In this document: positions 17,351 to 24,664 of the stretch, in pieces
How the letters are laid out: every line of letters starts with the position of its first letter
Position numbering within the stretch: the first letter of the stretch is position 1
Assembly: GCF_900199435.1 (NCBI RefSeq)
Contig: NZ_OAML01000003.1
Location: 637,166-701,165, forward strand
Direction of reading: 5' to 3'
DNA: 64,000 bases
Source of the DNA: Pygmaiobacter massiliensis
GTDB taxonomy: Bacteria > Bacillota > Clostridia > Oscillospirales > Ruminococcaceae
Translations under genes and position numbers: made by a program
Notes under the pieces: model-generated
The model's database searches: none
The model's input: the letters and a program-made list of their open reading frames with translations, nothing else
Told to the model about the DNA's origin: nothing

Positions 17351-17699
17351 TATCAATGCCATGCTTCCTTATATCGCTATTAGTTTGGGTTCTATCTTTG
17401 TGGCCTCGGTATCTCAAGTACTACTGAAAAAAGCAGCGATGAAAAAGTATAAAAATATGATGGCGGAATACTTGAATCCGCTTGTGATTTTTGCCTACTT
17501 TTTATTCTTTAGCACCACACTGCTCGGCGTAGTTGCTTATAAGGGCATCCCTGTCAGCCTTGGCCCTGTGCTTGAAACCACAAGTTATATTTACATTACC
17601 ATTTTTGGTGTGGTAATTTTTAAAGAGAAGCTAAACAAGAAAAAAGTGTTGGCACTGGCTTTAATTGTCATAGGTGTCCTCATTTCTGCGCTGGGCTAA
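17343..17699 (+). CDS. Second SMR/EamA-type small membrane protein
   Basis: This 118-residue protein has four hydrophobic segments and the family loop FKEKLNKKK before the last helix. It overlaps the preceding SMR gene by 8 bp; GGAGAAAAAGGAG upstream provides the ribosome binding site. It is the last gene of the glycan operon. The pair probably forms a heterodimeric flippase, as ArnE/ArnF do; drug export cannot be excluded from sequence alone. Confidence 0.75.
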   Translation: MNSINAMLPYIAISLGSIFVASVSQVLLKKAAMKKYKNMMAEYLNPLVIFAYFLFFSTTLLGVVAYKGIPVSLGPVLETTSYIYITIFGVVIFKEKLNKKKVLALALIVIGVLISALG

Positions 17700-18215
17700 A
17701 CATAAACATGGTACTTTTCATGCGAGTTGTGCCACATTATAGTGCCATTCATGTTTTCTGTTTGGCAAATAGCTGCGATTTACTGTGGCATACAGATAGG
17801 TTTGCACTGTTATTTGCTTGCATCAAGAAAATAGGTCTATCGAGATTTGTCATTTTCCACAAATGGTGATGTAAACATTCCAGTCTGTGAATTATGACTA
17901 TCACGGTAGGCTTTTTTAGGTAAGAGCAGTCTCCCAATACTTGCTAATGATATCTGCAAATAGGATGAGCATGACAGAATATCTGCGGTAATTCATTCAG
18001 CGGCCTCCAGATGCGGGAGTTATGCTCAAACATTTATATTAACTTGTTTTAGTGGCAATATACTTTAGGTCTGCACTATTAAATTATCTTTAACACAAGG
18101 GTTGATACGACTTCAGCTTTAAAAACGCTTTTTGAGAATTTTCACAACGAATTACCATATTGATCAATGCTGACACTCGAAAATCAATAGATGCCCGATT
18201 AAATGTAAAATCAAT
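17700..18215. other. AT-rich intergenic region, no supported gene
   Basis: The only open frame of note is a 62-codon minus-strand frame at 17749-17937 without a ribosome binding site or family match. No clear promoter or terminator for the glycan operon was found before the hairpin at 18216. Confidence 0.5.
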
Positions 18216-18251
18216 AAAAAAAGAGAGCCACCATATGGTAGCTCTCTTTTT
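18216..18251. terminator. Bidirectional terminator between glycan operon and rplM-rpsI
   Basis: AAAAAGAGAGCCACCAT and its complement flank a tiny loop, with A and T runs on both sides. It works as the rpsI terminator on the minus strand and can also end read-through from the plus-strand cluster. Confidence 0.85.
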
Positions 18252-18265
18252 GATTATTGAAAGAA

Positions 18266-18664
18266 TTAGCGCTTGCTGAACTGAGGTGCGCGACGTGCAG
18301 CTTTGAGGCCGTACTTTTTACGCTCCTTCATACGCGGATCGCGGGTCAGGAAGCCTGCTTTTTTGAGTGCCGGGCGCAGGTTCTCGTCGTACTGCAGAAG
18401 AGCACGTGCGAGGCCGTGGCGGATAGCGCCAGCCTGGCCGGAAACACCGCCGCCTGCAACGCGGACAACGATGTCGAATTTGCCTTCCACTTCAGACAGG
18501 TGAAGCGGCTGACGAACGATAAGTTTCAGGGTCTCAAGACCAAAGAAATCGTCGATGTCACGGTCATTGATTGTGATTTTGCCAGTGCCGTTGTATACGC
18601 GAACGCGGGCAACGGAGGATTTGCGGCGGCCGGTGCCGTAAAAATATGGTTTTGTCTCGTACAT
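18266..18664 (-). CDS. rpsI: 30S ribosomal protein S9
   Basis: The 132-residue protein has the S9 signatures GTGRRKSS near the N-terminus, the glycine-rich [12 protein letters not shown], and the basic tail ending in SKR that reaches the ribosomal P site. It follows rplM by 14 bp on the minus strand, the universal L13-S9 operon order, and is terminated by the hairpin at 18216-18251. Confidence 0.98.
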   Translation of the reverse strand: MYETKPYFYGTGRRKSSVARVRVYNGTGKITINDRDIDDFFGLETLKLIVRQPLHLSEVEGKFDIVVRVAGGGVSGQAGAIRHGLARALLQYDENLRPALKKAGFLTRDPRMKERKKYGLKAARRAPQFSKR

Positions 18665-18678
18665 CTTTCGTTACCCCC

Positions 18679-19107
18679 TTACAGTGTATACAGTTCAGGT
18701 TTCTGTGCGGCATTCTCATGCTCTGCGCCCTTGTAAACGCGCAGACGTTTGAGAGCAGATGCACCCAGCGTATTGTGGGGCAGCATGCCTTTGACAGCAA
18801 CCATCATTGCTTTGTCAGAATTTTTGGCCATCATGGTGCGGTAGTTGATCTCTTTCAGACCACCGATCCAGCCGGAGTGGGTGCGGTAGAATTTCTGGTC
18901 CAGCTTGTTGCCGGTCAGAACTGCTTTATCGCAGTTGATGATGATGACATGGTCGCCACAGTCCACATTCGGAGTGAAGATGACCTTATCTTTGCCGCGA
19001 AGAAGAACAGCAGCTTTGGCAGCAACGCGGCCCAGCGGTTTGCCGGCAGCGTCGATGATATACCATTTGCGTTCCACTTTGCCAGCTTTCGCTAAAGTAG
19101 TGCTCAT
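18679..19107 (-). CDS. rplM: 50S ribosomal protein L13
   Basis: The 142-residue protein shows the L13 features [21 protein letters not shown] and a GMLPHNTLG motif. The start at 19107 is preceded by a consensus AGGAGGA at 19116-19122; a longer frame from 19140 has no such site. It is the first gene of the rplM-rpsI operon, driven by the near-perfect promoter at 19184-19212. Confidence 0.98.
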   Translation of the reverse strand: MSTTLAKAGKVERKWYIIDAAGKPLGRVAAKAAVLLRGKDKVIFTPNVDCGDHVIIINCDKAVLTGNKLDQKFYRTHSGWIGGLKEINYRTMMAKNSDKAMMVAVKGMLPHNTLGASALKRLRVYKGAEHENAAQKPELYTL

Positions 19108-19183
19108 AACGTGTTTCCTCCTGTTATCTTGTATCTTCAAAAAACTTTGAACAATTTAAAGGCCCAATTTGGGCACAGTTGTT

Positions 19184-19212
19184 ATTATAACAGGGCTTTT
19201 ATAGCCTGTCAA
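19184..19212 (-). promoter_or_regulatory. Consensus sigma-A promoter of rplM-rpsI with short leader
   Basis: On the minus strand TTGACA (19212-19207), 17 bp and TATAAT (19189-19184) are perfect consensus elements. The transcript begins near 19177. Its 70-nt leader opens with a small GCCC/GGGC hairpin at about 19162-19174, which could be a simple L13 autoregulatory leader; this last point is only a guess. Confidence 0.85.
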
Positions 19213-19397
19213 CAGCATTTTTTGGATTTTTTAATTTAGATTTTAGAAGCTCTCGTTTTCTCTTGTTTCCTCTTATATGCTCTAGTTTACTCGATTGCTA
19301 TTTTTGAATTTTATTTTACCCTAAATTGTGCTATACTACCTTTAATAGCGTATTTATACTTTATATACTACTATATAATAAAAGGAACGGTCATCAC

Positions 19398-20570
19398 ATG
19401 GAATTTGAGAAACGTTGCTGGGCCGAGATCGATCTCGATAGAATCGAACACAATTTGAAAGTGATTAAAAAGCAGGCCCCTAAAAGCCAAATTATGGCGG
19501 TGGTAAAAGCAGATGCCTATGGCCACGGGGACGCTGTGGTGGCAAACGTACTGGAAGAGGCAGGTGCTGACAAATTTGCTGTTTCCGGCTTTGCAGAGGC
19601 CATGCGGCTGCGCCGCGCGGGTGTGACACGTCCCGTATTGGTATTGGGCTATACCAGCCCGCAAAAGGCGGCGATGCTTTCTATCAATACCATCACCCAG
19701 AGCGTTTATTCGCTGGAATATGCGCGTGCGCTTTCTTCTGCGGCGGTCGCGGCGCATACCACGGTTAACATTCATATCAAAGTAGATACCGGCATGGGAC
19801 GCATTGGCTTTGCGGCGCGTGACGATTTGGAAACTGCACTGACTGAAATCGCCGAAGCGACCCGCTTGCCCGGACTATGCCCGACAGGCGTTTTTACGCA
19901 TTTTGCTGTCAGTGACTCCAAACAGCCATCGGATATTGCATACACCAAAACTCAATATACTTTATTCTGTGATGTCATCAAACGTTTGGCGGAACGCGGC
20001 ATTGCTTTTTCTATCAAGCATTGCTGTAACAGTGCGGCCATCTTTATGTACCCCGAAATGCAGCTTGACCTGGTGCGCCCCGGTGTAGTGCTTTACGGCT
20101 ACCAACCTTCGCCAGATGTAAACTGTGCCGAGCTTTGCGGTGCACTGGAAATTAAAGCTACCATCAGCCTGGTTAAAAAAATTAAAGCGGGTGACGATAT
20201 CAGCTACGGGCGTATCTTCCGTGCCGAAAAAGATATGACGATTGCAACCCTTGCTGTGGGCTATGCCGACGGCTATCAGCGTGCGCTTTCGGATAAAGGT
20301 ATCGTTTCTATCCACGGAAAGCCCGCGCGTGTGGTAGGGCGGGTTTGTATGGACCAGATGATGGTAGACGTCACCGAGATTCCCGGCGTGAAACAAGGCG
20401 AGGTTGCCACTGTTTTCGGTGGTGGTGCGGCAGACTCAATTGATGATATTGCTGCAAAGTGCGGCACTGTCAACTATGAGATTTTGTGCGACATCGGGCG
20501 CCGGGTTCCGCGCGTTTATACACGCGGCGGCAAACAGATTAGCATTACTGACTATATGGGAGACTTTTAA
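19398..20570 (+). CDS. alr: Alanine racemase
   Basis: This PLP enzyme makes D-alanine for peptidoglycan. The cofactor lysine lies in VKADAYGHG and the second catalytic residue, Tyr, in ISYGR of the C-terminal beta domain. The length of 390 residues is normal. The start at 19398 has AAAGGAACGG at 19381-19390; an ATG at 19326 is too far upstream. The next gene starts directly after the stop codon. Confidence 0.95.
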   Translation: MEFEKRCWAEIDLDRIEHNLKVIKKQAPKSQIMAVVKADAYGHGDAVVANVLEEAGADKFAVSGFAEAMRLRRAGVTRPVLVLGYTSPQKAAMLSINTITQSVYSLEYARALSSAAVAAHTTVNIHIKVDTGMGRIGFAARDDLETALTEIAEATRLPGLCPTGVFTHFAVSDSKQPSDIAYTKTQYTLFCDVIKRLAERGIAFSIKHCCNSAAIFMYPEMQLDLVRPGVVLYGYQPSPDVNCAELCGALEIKATISLVKKIKAGDDISYGRIFRAEKDMTIATLAVGYADGYQRALSDKGIVSIHGKPARVVGRVCMDQMMVDVTEIPGVKQGEVATVFGGGAADSIDDIAAKCGTVNYEILCDIGRRVPRVYTRGGKQISITDYMGDF

Positions 20571-21104
20571 ATGAAAAAAATTCTTGTTGTAATCGATTAT
20601 CAGAATGATTTTGTGACTGGCTCACTTGGCTTTGAAGAGGCAAAAAAGCTGGAGAACGGAATTGAAGCGCTCGTGGAAGCAGCACTTGAGGAAGGCACCA
20701 AAGTCATTTTTACCCGTGATACGCATGCAAAGGATTATCTTGAAACGCGTGAAGGTAAATTTCTGCCGGTACCTCACTGCATTAAAAACAGCGAGGGCTG
20801 GCACCTTTACGGTGCTTTGCGTAAATATGAAGAACACCCCGCTACCAGTTTGTTGGACAAGCCAGGTTTTGGCAGCGCAGGGCTGCCATATGCTGTTCAG
20901 CAGCTATTCGAAGGCGATGAGCCGGATGAGGTAGTTATCTGCGGTGTGGTCACTAATATCTGCGTACTGGCAAATGCCGTAATGCTGCAAACCGCCTTTC
21001 GACGTGCGAACATTGTGGTGAAAAAAGATCTCTGCGCAGCCATAGGCGAGGCGCATGAAAAAGCGCTCGAAATGTTGGCAGGCCTGGGAATTACCATCGA
21101 ATAA
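20571..21104 (+). CDS. Isochorismatase-fold cysteine hydrolase (nicotinamidase-like)
   Basis: This 177-residue protein belongs to the isochorismatase/nicotinamidase superfamily. Asp9 in VIDYQNDF and the Cys of VVTNICVLANAV are two of the catalytic triad; the metal-binding region reads RDTHAKDY. A PncA-like role in NAD salvage is plausible because of the metal site, but the substrate is not certain. Its ATG at 20571 directly follows the alr stop, so translation is coupled. Confidence 0.8.
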   Translation: MKKILVVIDYQNDFVTGSLGFEEAKKLENGIEALVEAALEEGTKVIFTRDTHAKDYLETREGKFLPVPHCIKNSEGWHLYGALRKYEEHPATSLLDKPGFGSAGLPYAVQQLFEGDEPDEVVICGVVTNICVLANAVMLQTAFRRANIVVKKDLCAAIGEAHEKALEMLAGLGITIE

Positions 21105-21154
21105 TCCCATAATAGGTACTATCTTGAGGTGTTTATACAAGGAGTAATGTGAAG

Positions 21155-22114
21155 ATGCTGAAACCGTTTCGTTTAATGCCTGCATTTAAAGATTATTTAT
21201 GGGGCGGGGAACGCCTGAAAACAGAATTCGGTAAGCAGACCGACACTTCGCCTTTGGCGGAGAGCTGGGAACTTTCGATACATAAGGACGGGCCCTCGGT
21301 GATTGCAGAAGGGGAATGGCGGGGCAAAACCCTGCCGGAATTTCTTTCTGCCCATCCGGAAGCTCTGGGGACTGCTTGCCCTGCCGGTGGACTGCCGGTT
21401 CTTATCAAACTAATCGATGCGAAACAACAGCTTTCGGTGCAGGTGCACCCTACGGAGGAATATGCTCAGCGGGTGGAGCACGAACACGGCAAAACCGAAA
21501 TGTGGTATGTGTTGGCGGCAGAGCCGGGTGCTGAGCTGCTTTACGGATTTAAAAAAGAGATCAGTAAGGCGGATTTTCGTGCCCATATCCAGGATGGAAC
21601 CTTACTGGAAGATATTAATGCCGTAAAGGTGCAGCCGGGTGACGTATTGTTTATCGATGCGGGTACCCTCCATGGCATCGGCGCTGGAATCGTGATTGCA
21701 GAAATTCAGCAGAACTCTAATTCTACCTATCGCATTTTCGACTATCAACGCCGAGATAAGGATGGGAATCTGCGAGAGTTGCACATCGACAAAGCTCTTG
21801 ATGTGACAGAGCGATGCGCGCCCAAGCGGAATACAGAACCGTTCGGACCTGAGATTCAGCGGGACGGCTATACGGAAACCTTGTTGGGGCTTTGCGACTA
21901 CTTTTCTGTTACGCGCATAAGGGTAAGCAGCAGTGCACAGCTTTGTGCAGATGCACGTAGCTATCATGCGCTGCTTTGCACCAATGGCACTGCGCAGGTG
22001 GAATTGGATGGACAGAATGCTTCTCTAAACAAAGGGGAAACAATGTTTATGCCCGCAGGGTGCGGCGCTTATACGCTTTCTGGGCATTGCGAACTGCTTG
22101 TTACTACGCTGTAA
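21155..22114 (+). CDS. manA: Mannose-6-phosphate isomerase, class I
   Basis: It interconverts mannose 6-phosphate and fructose 6-phosphate and uses zinc bound by cupin-fold residues. Visible signatures are QVHPTEEYA, GKTEMWYVL and the GTLHGIGAG motif. Length is 319 residues, as in the short Firmicutes form. A GTG at 21149 is also possible, but AAGGAG at 21139-21144 is better spaced for the ATG at 21155. It links hexose pools to the PTS and glycan genes nearby. Confidence 0.9.
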   Translation: MLKPFRLMPAFKDYLWGGERLKTEFGKQTDTSPLAESWELSIHKDGPSVIAEGEWRGKTLPEFLSAHPEALGTACPAGGLPVLIKLIDAKQQLSVQVHPTEEYAQRVEHEHGKTEMWYVLAAEPGAELLYGFKKEISKADFRAHIQDGTLLEDINAVKVQPGDVLFIDAGTLHGIGAGIVIAEIQQNSNSTYRIFDYQRRDKDGNLRELHIDKALDVTERCAPKRNTEPFGPEIQRDGYTETLLGLCDYFSVTRIRVSSSAQLCADARSYHALLCTNGTAQVELDGQNASLNKGETMFMPAGCGAYTLSGHCELLVTTL

Positions 22115-22311
22115 TGGGCTTTTATCATTTGTTCTGCGATATAATCTTTATGCCATCGAAAGGGAACTGGAAAGAAACCAGCGACAAACCACGGCAAGCC
22201 GGCATACCAAGCTTATTACATCCGGCTGATATTTGCTGTGCCTCACCTAATAAATAGAAGAAAGGAATAACAACAGGTACCGCTAAGATGTAAACCGAAA
22301 AATACGAATTT

Positions 22312-22346
22312 GCAGAAAAGTAAAGAAAAATATTTTACTTTTCTGC
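22312..22346. other. 13-bp perfect hairpin upstream of the DUF3793 promoter
   Basis: GCAGAAAAGTAAA (22312-22324) pairs with TTTACTTTTCTGC (22334-22346) around a 9-nt A-rich loop. It directly abuts the TTGACA at 22347. It lacks a following T-run, so it may be a weak terminator of the upstream transcript or a DNA site. Confidence 0.7.
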
Positions 22347-22376
22347 TTGACAGCAAGGGCAGCAGTATGATATAAC
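22347..22376 (+). promoter_or_regulatory. Promoter of DUF3793-flavodoxin operon
   Basis: TTGACA (22347-22352), an 18-bp spacer and TATAAC (22371-22376). The expected transcription start falls at the edge of the palindrome at 22383-22400, which fits repression. Confidence 0.7.
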
Positions 22377-22382
22377 ATAAAC

Positions 22383-22400
22383 AGTTAGTTATGGCTAACT
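22383..22400. promoter_or_regulatory. Palindromic operator box 1 (DtxR/IdeR-like)
   Basis: AGTTAG, 6 bp, CTAACT is a perfect inverted repeat sitting on the transcription start. The TTAG/CTAA half-sites resemble iron-box sites of DtxR/IdeR-type metal regulators; the regulator itself is not identified. Confidence 0.6.
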
Positions 22401-22467
22401 CACGCAAGCCCCGCATCCTCCCTTATTATTCTTGCCGAATAACCCTTATAATTTTTTTTGAGCGTGG

Positions 22468-22483
22468 GTTAGCCATAGCTAAC
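22468..22483. promoter_or_regulatory. Palindromic operator box 2
   Basis: GTTAG, 6 bp, CTAAC repeats box 1 in inverted orientation inside the 5' leader. Together with the shared GCGTG flank, the 24-bp arms 22383-22406 and 22461-22484 are complementary at all but about three positions. Confidence 0.6.
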
Positions 22484-22534
22484 TTAAACTGAAAAGCTAC
22501 AAATTATAGTACTTTGTAGCAGATAGGAGAAACC

Positions 22535-23104
22535 ATGCAGCGACCCTTTGAACTGGTATTAATCGAACACGGTGCCCCTACGCTTGCTGCGGTAAAGCCG
22601 GCCAACCTGTTTCGTGTGGAGGCAGCGAGCCGAGCAGAAGTCTTGCGCAGCACAAAAAAATGGGCGGCAGAATTTGCACCGTATGGTATTCGTATTTGCA
22701 TCTTAAAAGAATGTATGCGTAGCGGGTCGTTTCTCATTTATCTTTACCGCGAACAATGGCTTACGGCTTTGCTGCAAGAGCCAGCCTCTCAGGCATTTTT
22801 GCAAAAGGTCGGGTACCGTGAACCCCACCAGCTGCAAAGTTTGCTGGCACAGCTTTCTCAACGGCTTTGTATGGAAAGTGAGTTCCCGCATGAGATTGGC
22901 GTATTTCTGGGTTATCCACTCTGTGATGTTGTTGGCTTTATCGAAAACAAGGGGCTCAACTTTACCTGCAGCGGTTACTGGAAGTCTTACAGCGACCCGC
23001 AACAAGCACAGAAGTGCTTTGAACGATATAAAAAATGCACTGCCATTTACAAGCAACGGTTTGCAGAAGGCACCCCGCTGCTGGACCTCGTAGTGGCAGC
23101 ATAA
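22535..23104 (+). CDS. DUF3793 family protein
   Basis: This 189-residue protein carries the DUF3793 hallmark near its C-terminus: a GVFLGYPLCDVVGFI segment, then the Cys-Ser-Gly-Tyr-Trp motif. Family members are found in Clostridia next to flavodoxins and iron or haem genes, and their function is unknown. Translation starts at 22535 after ATAGGAGA. The twin operators upstream suggest metal-responsive control. A flavodoxin gene follows 35 bp later, so it may handle a metal or tetrapyrrole linked to electron transfer (inference). Confidence 0.85.
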   Translation: MQRPFELVLIEHGAPTLAAVKPANLFRVEAASRAEVLRSTKKWAAEFAPYGIRICILKECMRSGSFLIYLYREQWLTALLQEPASQAFLQKVGYREPHQLQSLLAQLSQRLCMESEFPHEIGVFLGYPLCDVVGFIENKGLNFTCSGYWKSYSDPQQAQKCFERYKKCTAIYKQRFAEGTPLLDLVVAA

Positions 23105-23139
23105 ACGTTATTTTTTCTTTTGCAGAAAGGAGCAAAGAT

Positions 23140-23568
23140 ATGAATAAAATTGCAATTGTTTACTGGAGTGGCACCGGAAATACGGAGGCTATGGCGCAGC
23201 TTGCAGCGCAGGGCGCGGCGGCAGCCGGTAAACCCACAGACTTGATTTTAGCAGCAGATTTTACTGCCGCACAAGCCGCTGACTACGAAGCTATCGGCTT
23301 TGGCTGCCCTTCGATGGGGGCCGAGCAGCTGGAAGAAACGGAATTTCAGCCGATGTATGACGCAGTGCGACCTTCTCTTTCGGGCAAGCCCGTAGTGCTG
23401 TTCGGTTCTTACGGCTGGGGCAATGGCGAGTGGATGCAAAGCTGGGCGGAAGATTGCGAAGCTGCGGGAGCACGGCTGGTTGCATCACCGGTTATTGCAA
23501 ACGGCGCACCCGCGGGCAGCGTAGCAGAAGATTGTGAGGCCCTTGGGGCAGCCCTGGCAAAAGCCTAA
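23140..23568 (+). CDS. Flavodoxin
   Basis: This 142-residue single-domain flavodoxin has the FMN phosphate-binding loop WSGTGNTEAM near the N-terminus and the flavin-contacting region GSYGWGNGEW. It is an electron carrier that replaces ferredoxin under iron limitation. The start at 23140 follows AAAGGAG at 23126-23132; a longer frame from 23035 overlaps the DUF3793 gene and has no ribosome binding site. Co-transcription with DUF3793 under the operator boxes fits an iron-limitation response. Confidence 0.9.
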   Translation: MNKIAIVYWSGTGNTEAMAQLAAQGAAAAGKPTDLILAADFTAAQAADYEAIGFGCPSMGAEQLEETEFQPMYDAVRPSLSGKPVVLFGSYGWGNGEWMQSWAEDCEAAGARLVASPVIANGAPAGSVAEDCEALGAALAKA

Positions 23569-23730
23569 AACGCAAAATTATCTGGTATAAACCTCTTTTT
23601 AAATAGCCTATCAAATACCTTCAATTCCGGCTTTTATACCCTCCTCTAATTTACTCACCTCCATCACCATTTGTATAAAAGCCCGCTAGATTGAGCAGGG
23701 CCGCACAGAGAAACCCCTGTACAGCCCTGC

Positions 23731-23774
23731 AAAGAAAAACACAGAGTGCATTAATGCCCTCTGTGTTTTTCTTT
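23731..23774. terminator. Bidirectional terminator between flavodoxin and yjdF
   Basis: AAAGAAAAACACAGAG (23731-23746) and CTCTGTGTTTTTCTTT (23759-23774) form a perfect 16-bp stem with T-rich 3' arms on both strands. It overlaps the last codons of yjdF on the minus strand. Confidence 0.9.
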
Positions 23775-24170
23775 TTGCTTTTGCCGACGCAGGGTATACC
23801 GCAGATATTGCTGAGCTTCCCGCTGTGTGCGGCTGCGGGTTTTACGCTCCAGCTTGCATTGTTCCTGCTGTAATTTTAAAGCTTGCTGGGCTTTTGTGCC
23901 AACCCCTGCCATGTGTACTGTGCGATAAATCTCGCGCTGAAGCCGTTTAGGATTTGGACGCTTTTCATCAGACGAAAAGTTTGCCAGCGATGGACTGAAC
24001 TGCAGCTTGTTGTAATTTTTGAGCAGATAGTCGTAGATTTCGCCATCTTTGGGCTCTGCCCCAAATACGATTTTGCAAGCCTCGTAACCAGCGCTGTCAC
24101 CGCGCTCGCATACGCCAATCCAAAACGGATCCTCAAAAAATACCGTCAATTTTGCAAAAGCCTGTTTCAT
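23751..24170 (-). CDS. yjdF: YjdF family protein (DUF2992)
   Basis: The 139-residue protein matches YjdF over its whole length: LTVFFEDPFWIGVCER at the start, IVFGAEPKDGEIYDYLL in the middle, then GTKAQQALKLQ and a highly basic coiled tail ending in KQKEKHRG. The function is unknown; the family is known for being preceded by the yjdF riboswitch, which senses aza-aromatic compounds. The start at 24170 has AAGGAGGAG immediately upstream; the ATG at 24212 does not. A promoter and a 100-nt leader are present. Confidence 0.9.
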   Translation of the reverse strand: MKQAFAKLTVFFEDPFWIGVCERGDSAGYEACKIVFGAEPKDGEIYDYLLKNYNKLQFSPSLANFSSDEKRPNPKRLQREIYRTVHMAGVGTKAQQALKLQQEQCKLERKTRSRTQREAQQYLRYTLRRQKQKEKHRGH

Positions 24171-24179
24171 GGTTTGCTC

Positions 24180-24284
24180 CTCCTTAATAAATGCCTTACA
24201 AAGAACGGACAACCAAGGAGGCAGGTTACTGACAGCGTATGCTGCGTCCGGACTACCGACCGGAACTGTGTTTTTATCTTTGCT
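24180..24284 (-). ncRNA. Candidate yjdF-type leader RNA
   Basis: The leader between the probable transcription start (about 24283) and the yjdF ribosome binding site contains local stems such as CCGG/CCGG around GGTAGT. yjdF RNAs lie almost always in this place. I cannot verify the consensus structure by eye, so the call rests mainly on context. Confidence 0.45.
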
Positions 24285-24289
24285 AGTTT

Positions 24290-24318
24290 GTTGTAACGCA
24301 GTTTTATCTGTTTGTCAA
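24290..24318 (-). promoter_or_regulatory. yjdF promoter
   Basis: On the minus strand TTGACA (24318-24313), 17 bp and TACAAC (24295-24290). Confidence 0.6.
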
Positions 24319-24495
24319 GTTTACTGTAATGCCTTTGCAACAGGGCAGCGATGGTTACAAAATAAGCAAAAAGTAAAATGCAACAAAAGTACAAATTCAA
24401 GAACACGTTTCCATAGCTCTGCCGCACAAATGCACAAGCCTAAATCCGTAATGTTGTGAATGTCAACAAAAAAGAATCAATCGACAATATCATTG

Positions 24496-24524
24496 TTGAC
24501 ATTCTGTGAACGACTTGCTAAACT
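24496..24524 (+). promoter_or_regulatory. licT-PTS operon promoter
   Basis: TTGACA (24496-24501), 17 bp and TAAACT (24519-24524). Predicted RNA start is about 24531, a few bases before the RAT. The -35 lies in the right arm of an 11-bp inverted repeat (24458-24468 with 24494-24504). Confidence 0.65.
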
Positions 24525-24538
24525 GGCATCAAGAAATT

Positions 24539-24570
24539 GGATTGTTACTGTGTTTGTAACAGGCAAAACC
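24539..24570 (+). promoter_or_regulatory. RAT antiterminator site for LicT
   Basis: GGATTGTTACTG, then a short loop, then CAGGCAAAACC is an almost exact match to the ribonucleic antiterminator bound by BglG/LicT proteins. Its last bases overlap the left arm of the terminator at 24565, so the two structures exclude each other. Confidence 0.9.
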
Positions 24571-24624
24571 AAATTCTGCAATGGTCGGCGTTTTGCCGTG
24601 TTTTGCAGAATTTGGTTTTTTTTT
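24565..24624 (+). terminator. Conditional terminator in the licT leader
   Basis: AAAACCAAATTCTGCAA (24565-24581) pairs perfectly with TTGCAGAATTTGGTTTT (24603-24619), followed by a T-run. LicT bound to the RAT would prevent this fold. Confidence 0.92.
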
Positions 24625-24664
24625 ATAAAGTCGCGCATCGCCAGTTCTAAAAGGAGGAATTATC

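Larger units (their letters stand above)
22115..22534. other. 420-bp regulatory region between manA and DUF3793 gene
   Basis: No gene is supported. It holds a TATAAT at 22140-22145 followed by a segment with nested complementary arms (TATGCC 22150-22155 with GGCATA 22201-22206; CTGG/CCAG at 22167-22181; AGCCGG/CCGGCT at 22197-22227). A 13-bp hairpin (22312-22346), a promoter (22347-22376) and two palindromic operator-like boxes follow. The first half could be a structured RNA of unknown class. Confidence 0.6.

Noticed and set aside
17749-17937. 62-codon minus-strand frame
   Set aside because: No ribosome binding site, no family resemblance and AT-rich non-coding character.
22150-22260. Cobalamin-type riboswitch
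   Set aside because: An AAAGGGAA-like core and a CTGG/CCAG stem are suggestive, but the conserved B12-box and GCCACTG-type elements are missing.
22274-22282. T-box element (GGTACCGC)
   Set aside because: The short match lacks the preceding AGGGT part, a specifier stem and a terminator, and the downstream gene is not related to amino acids.
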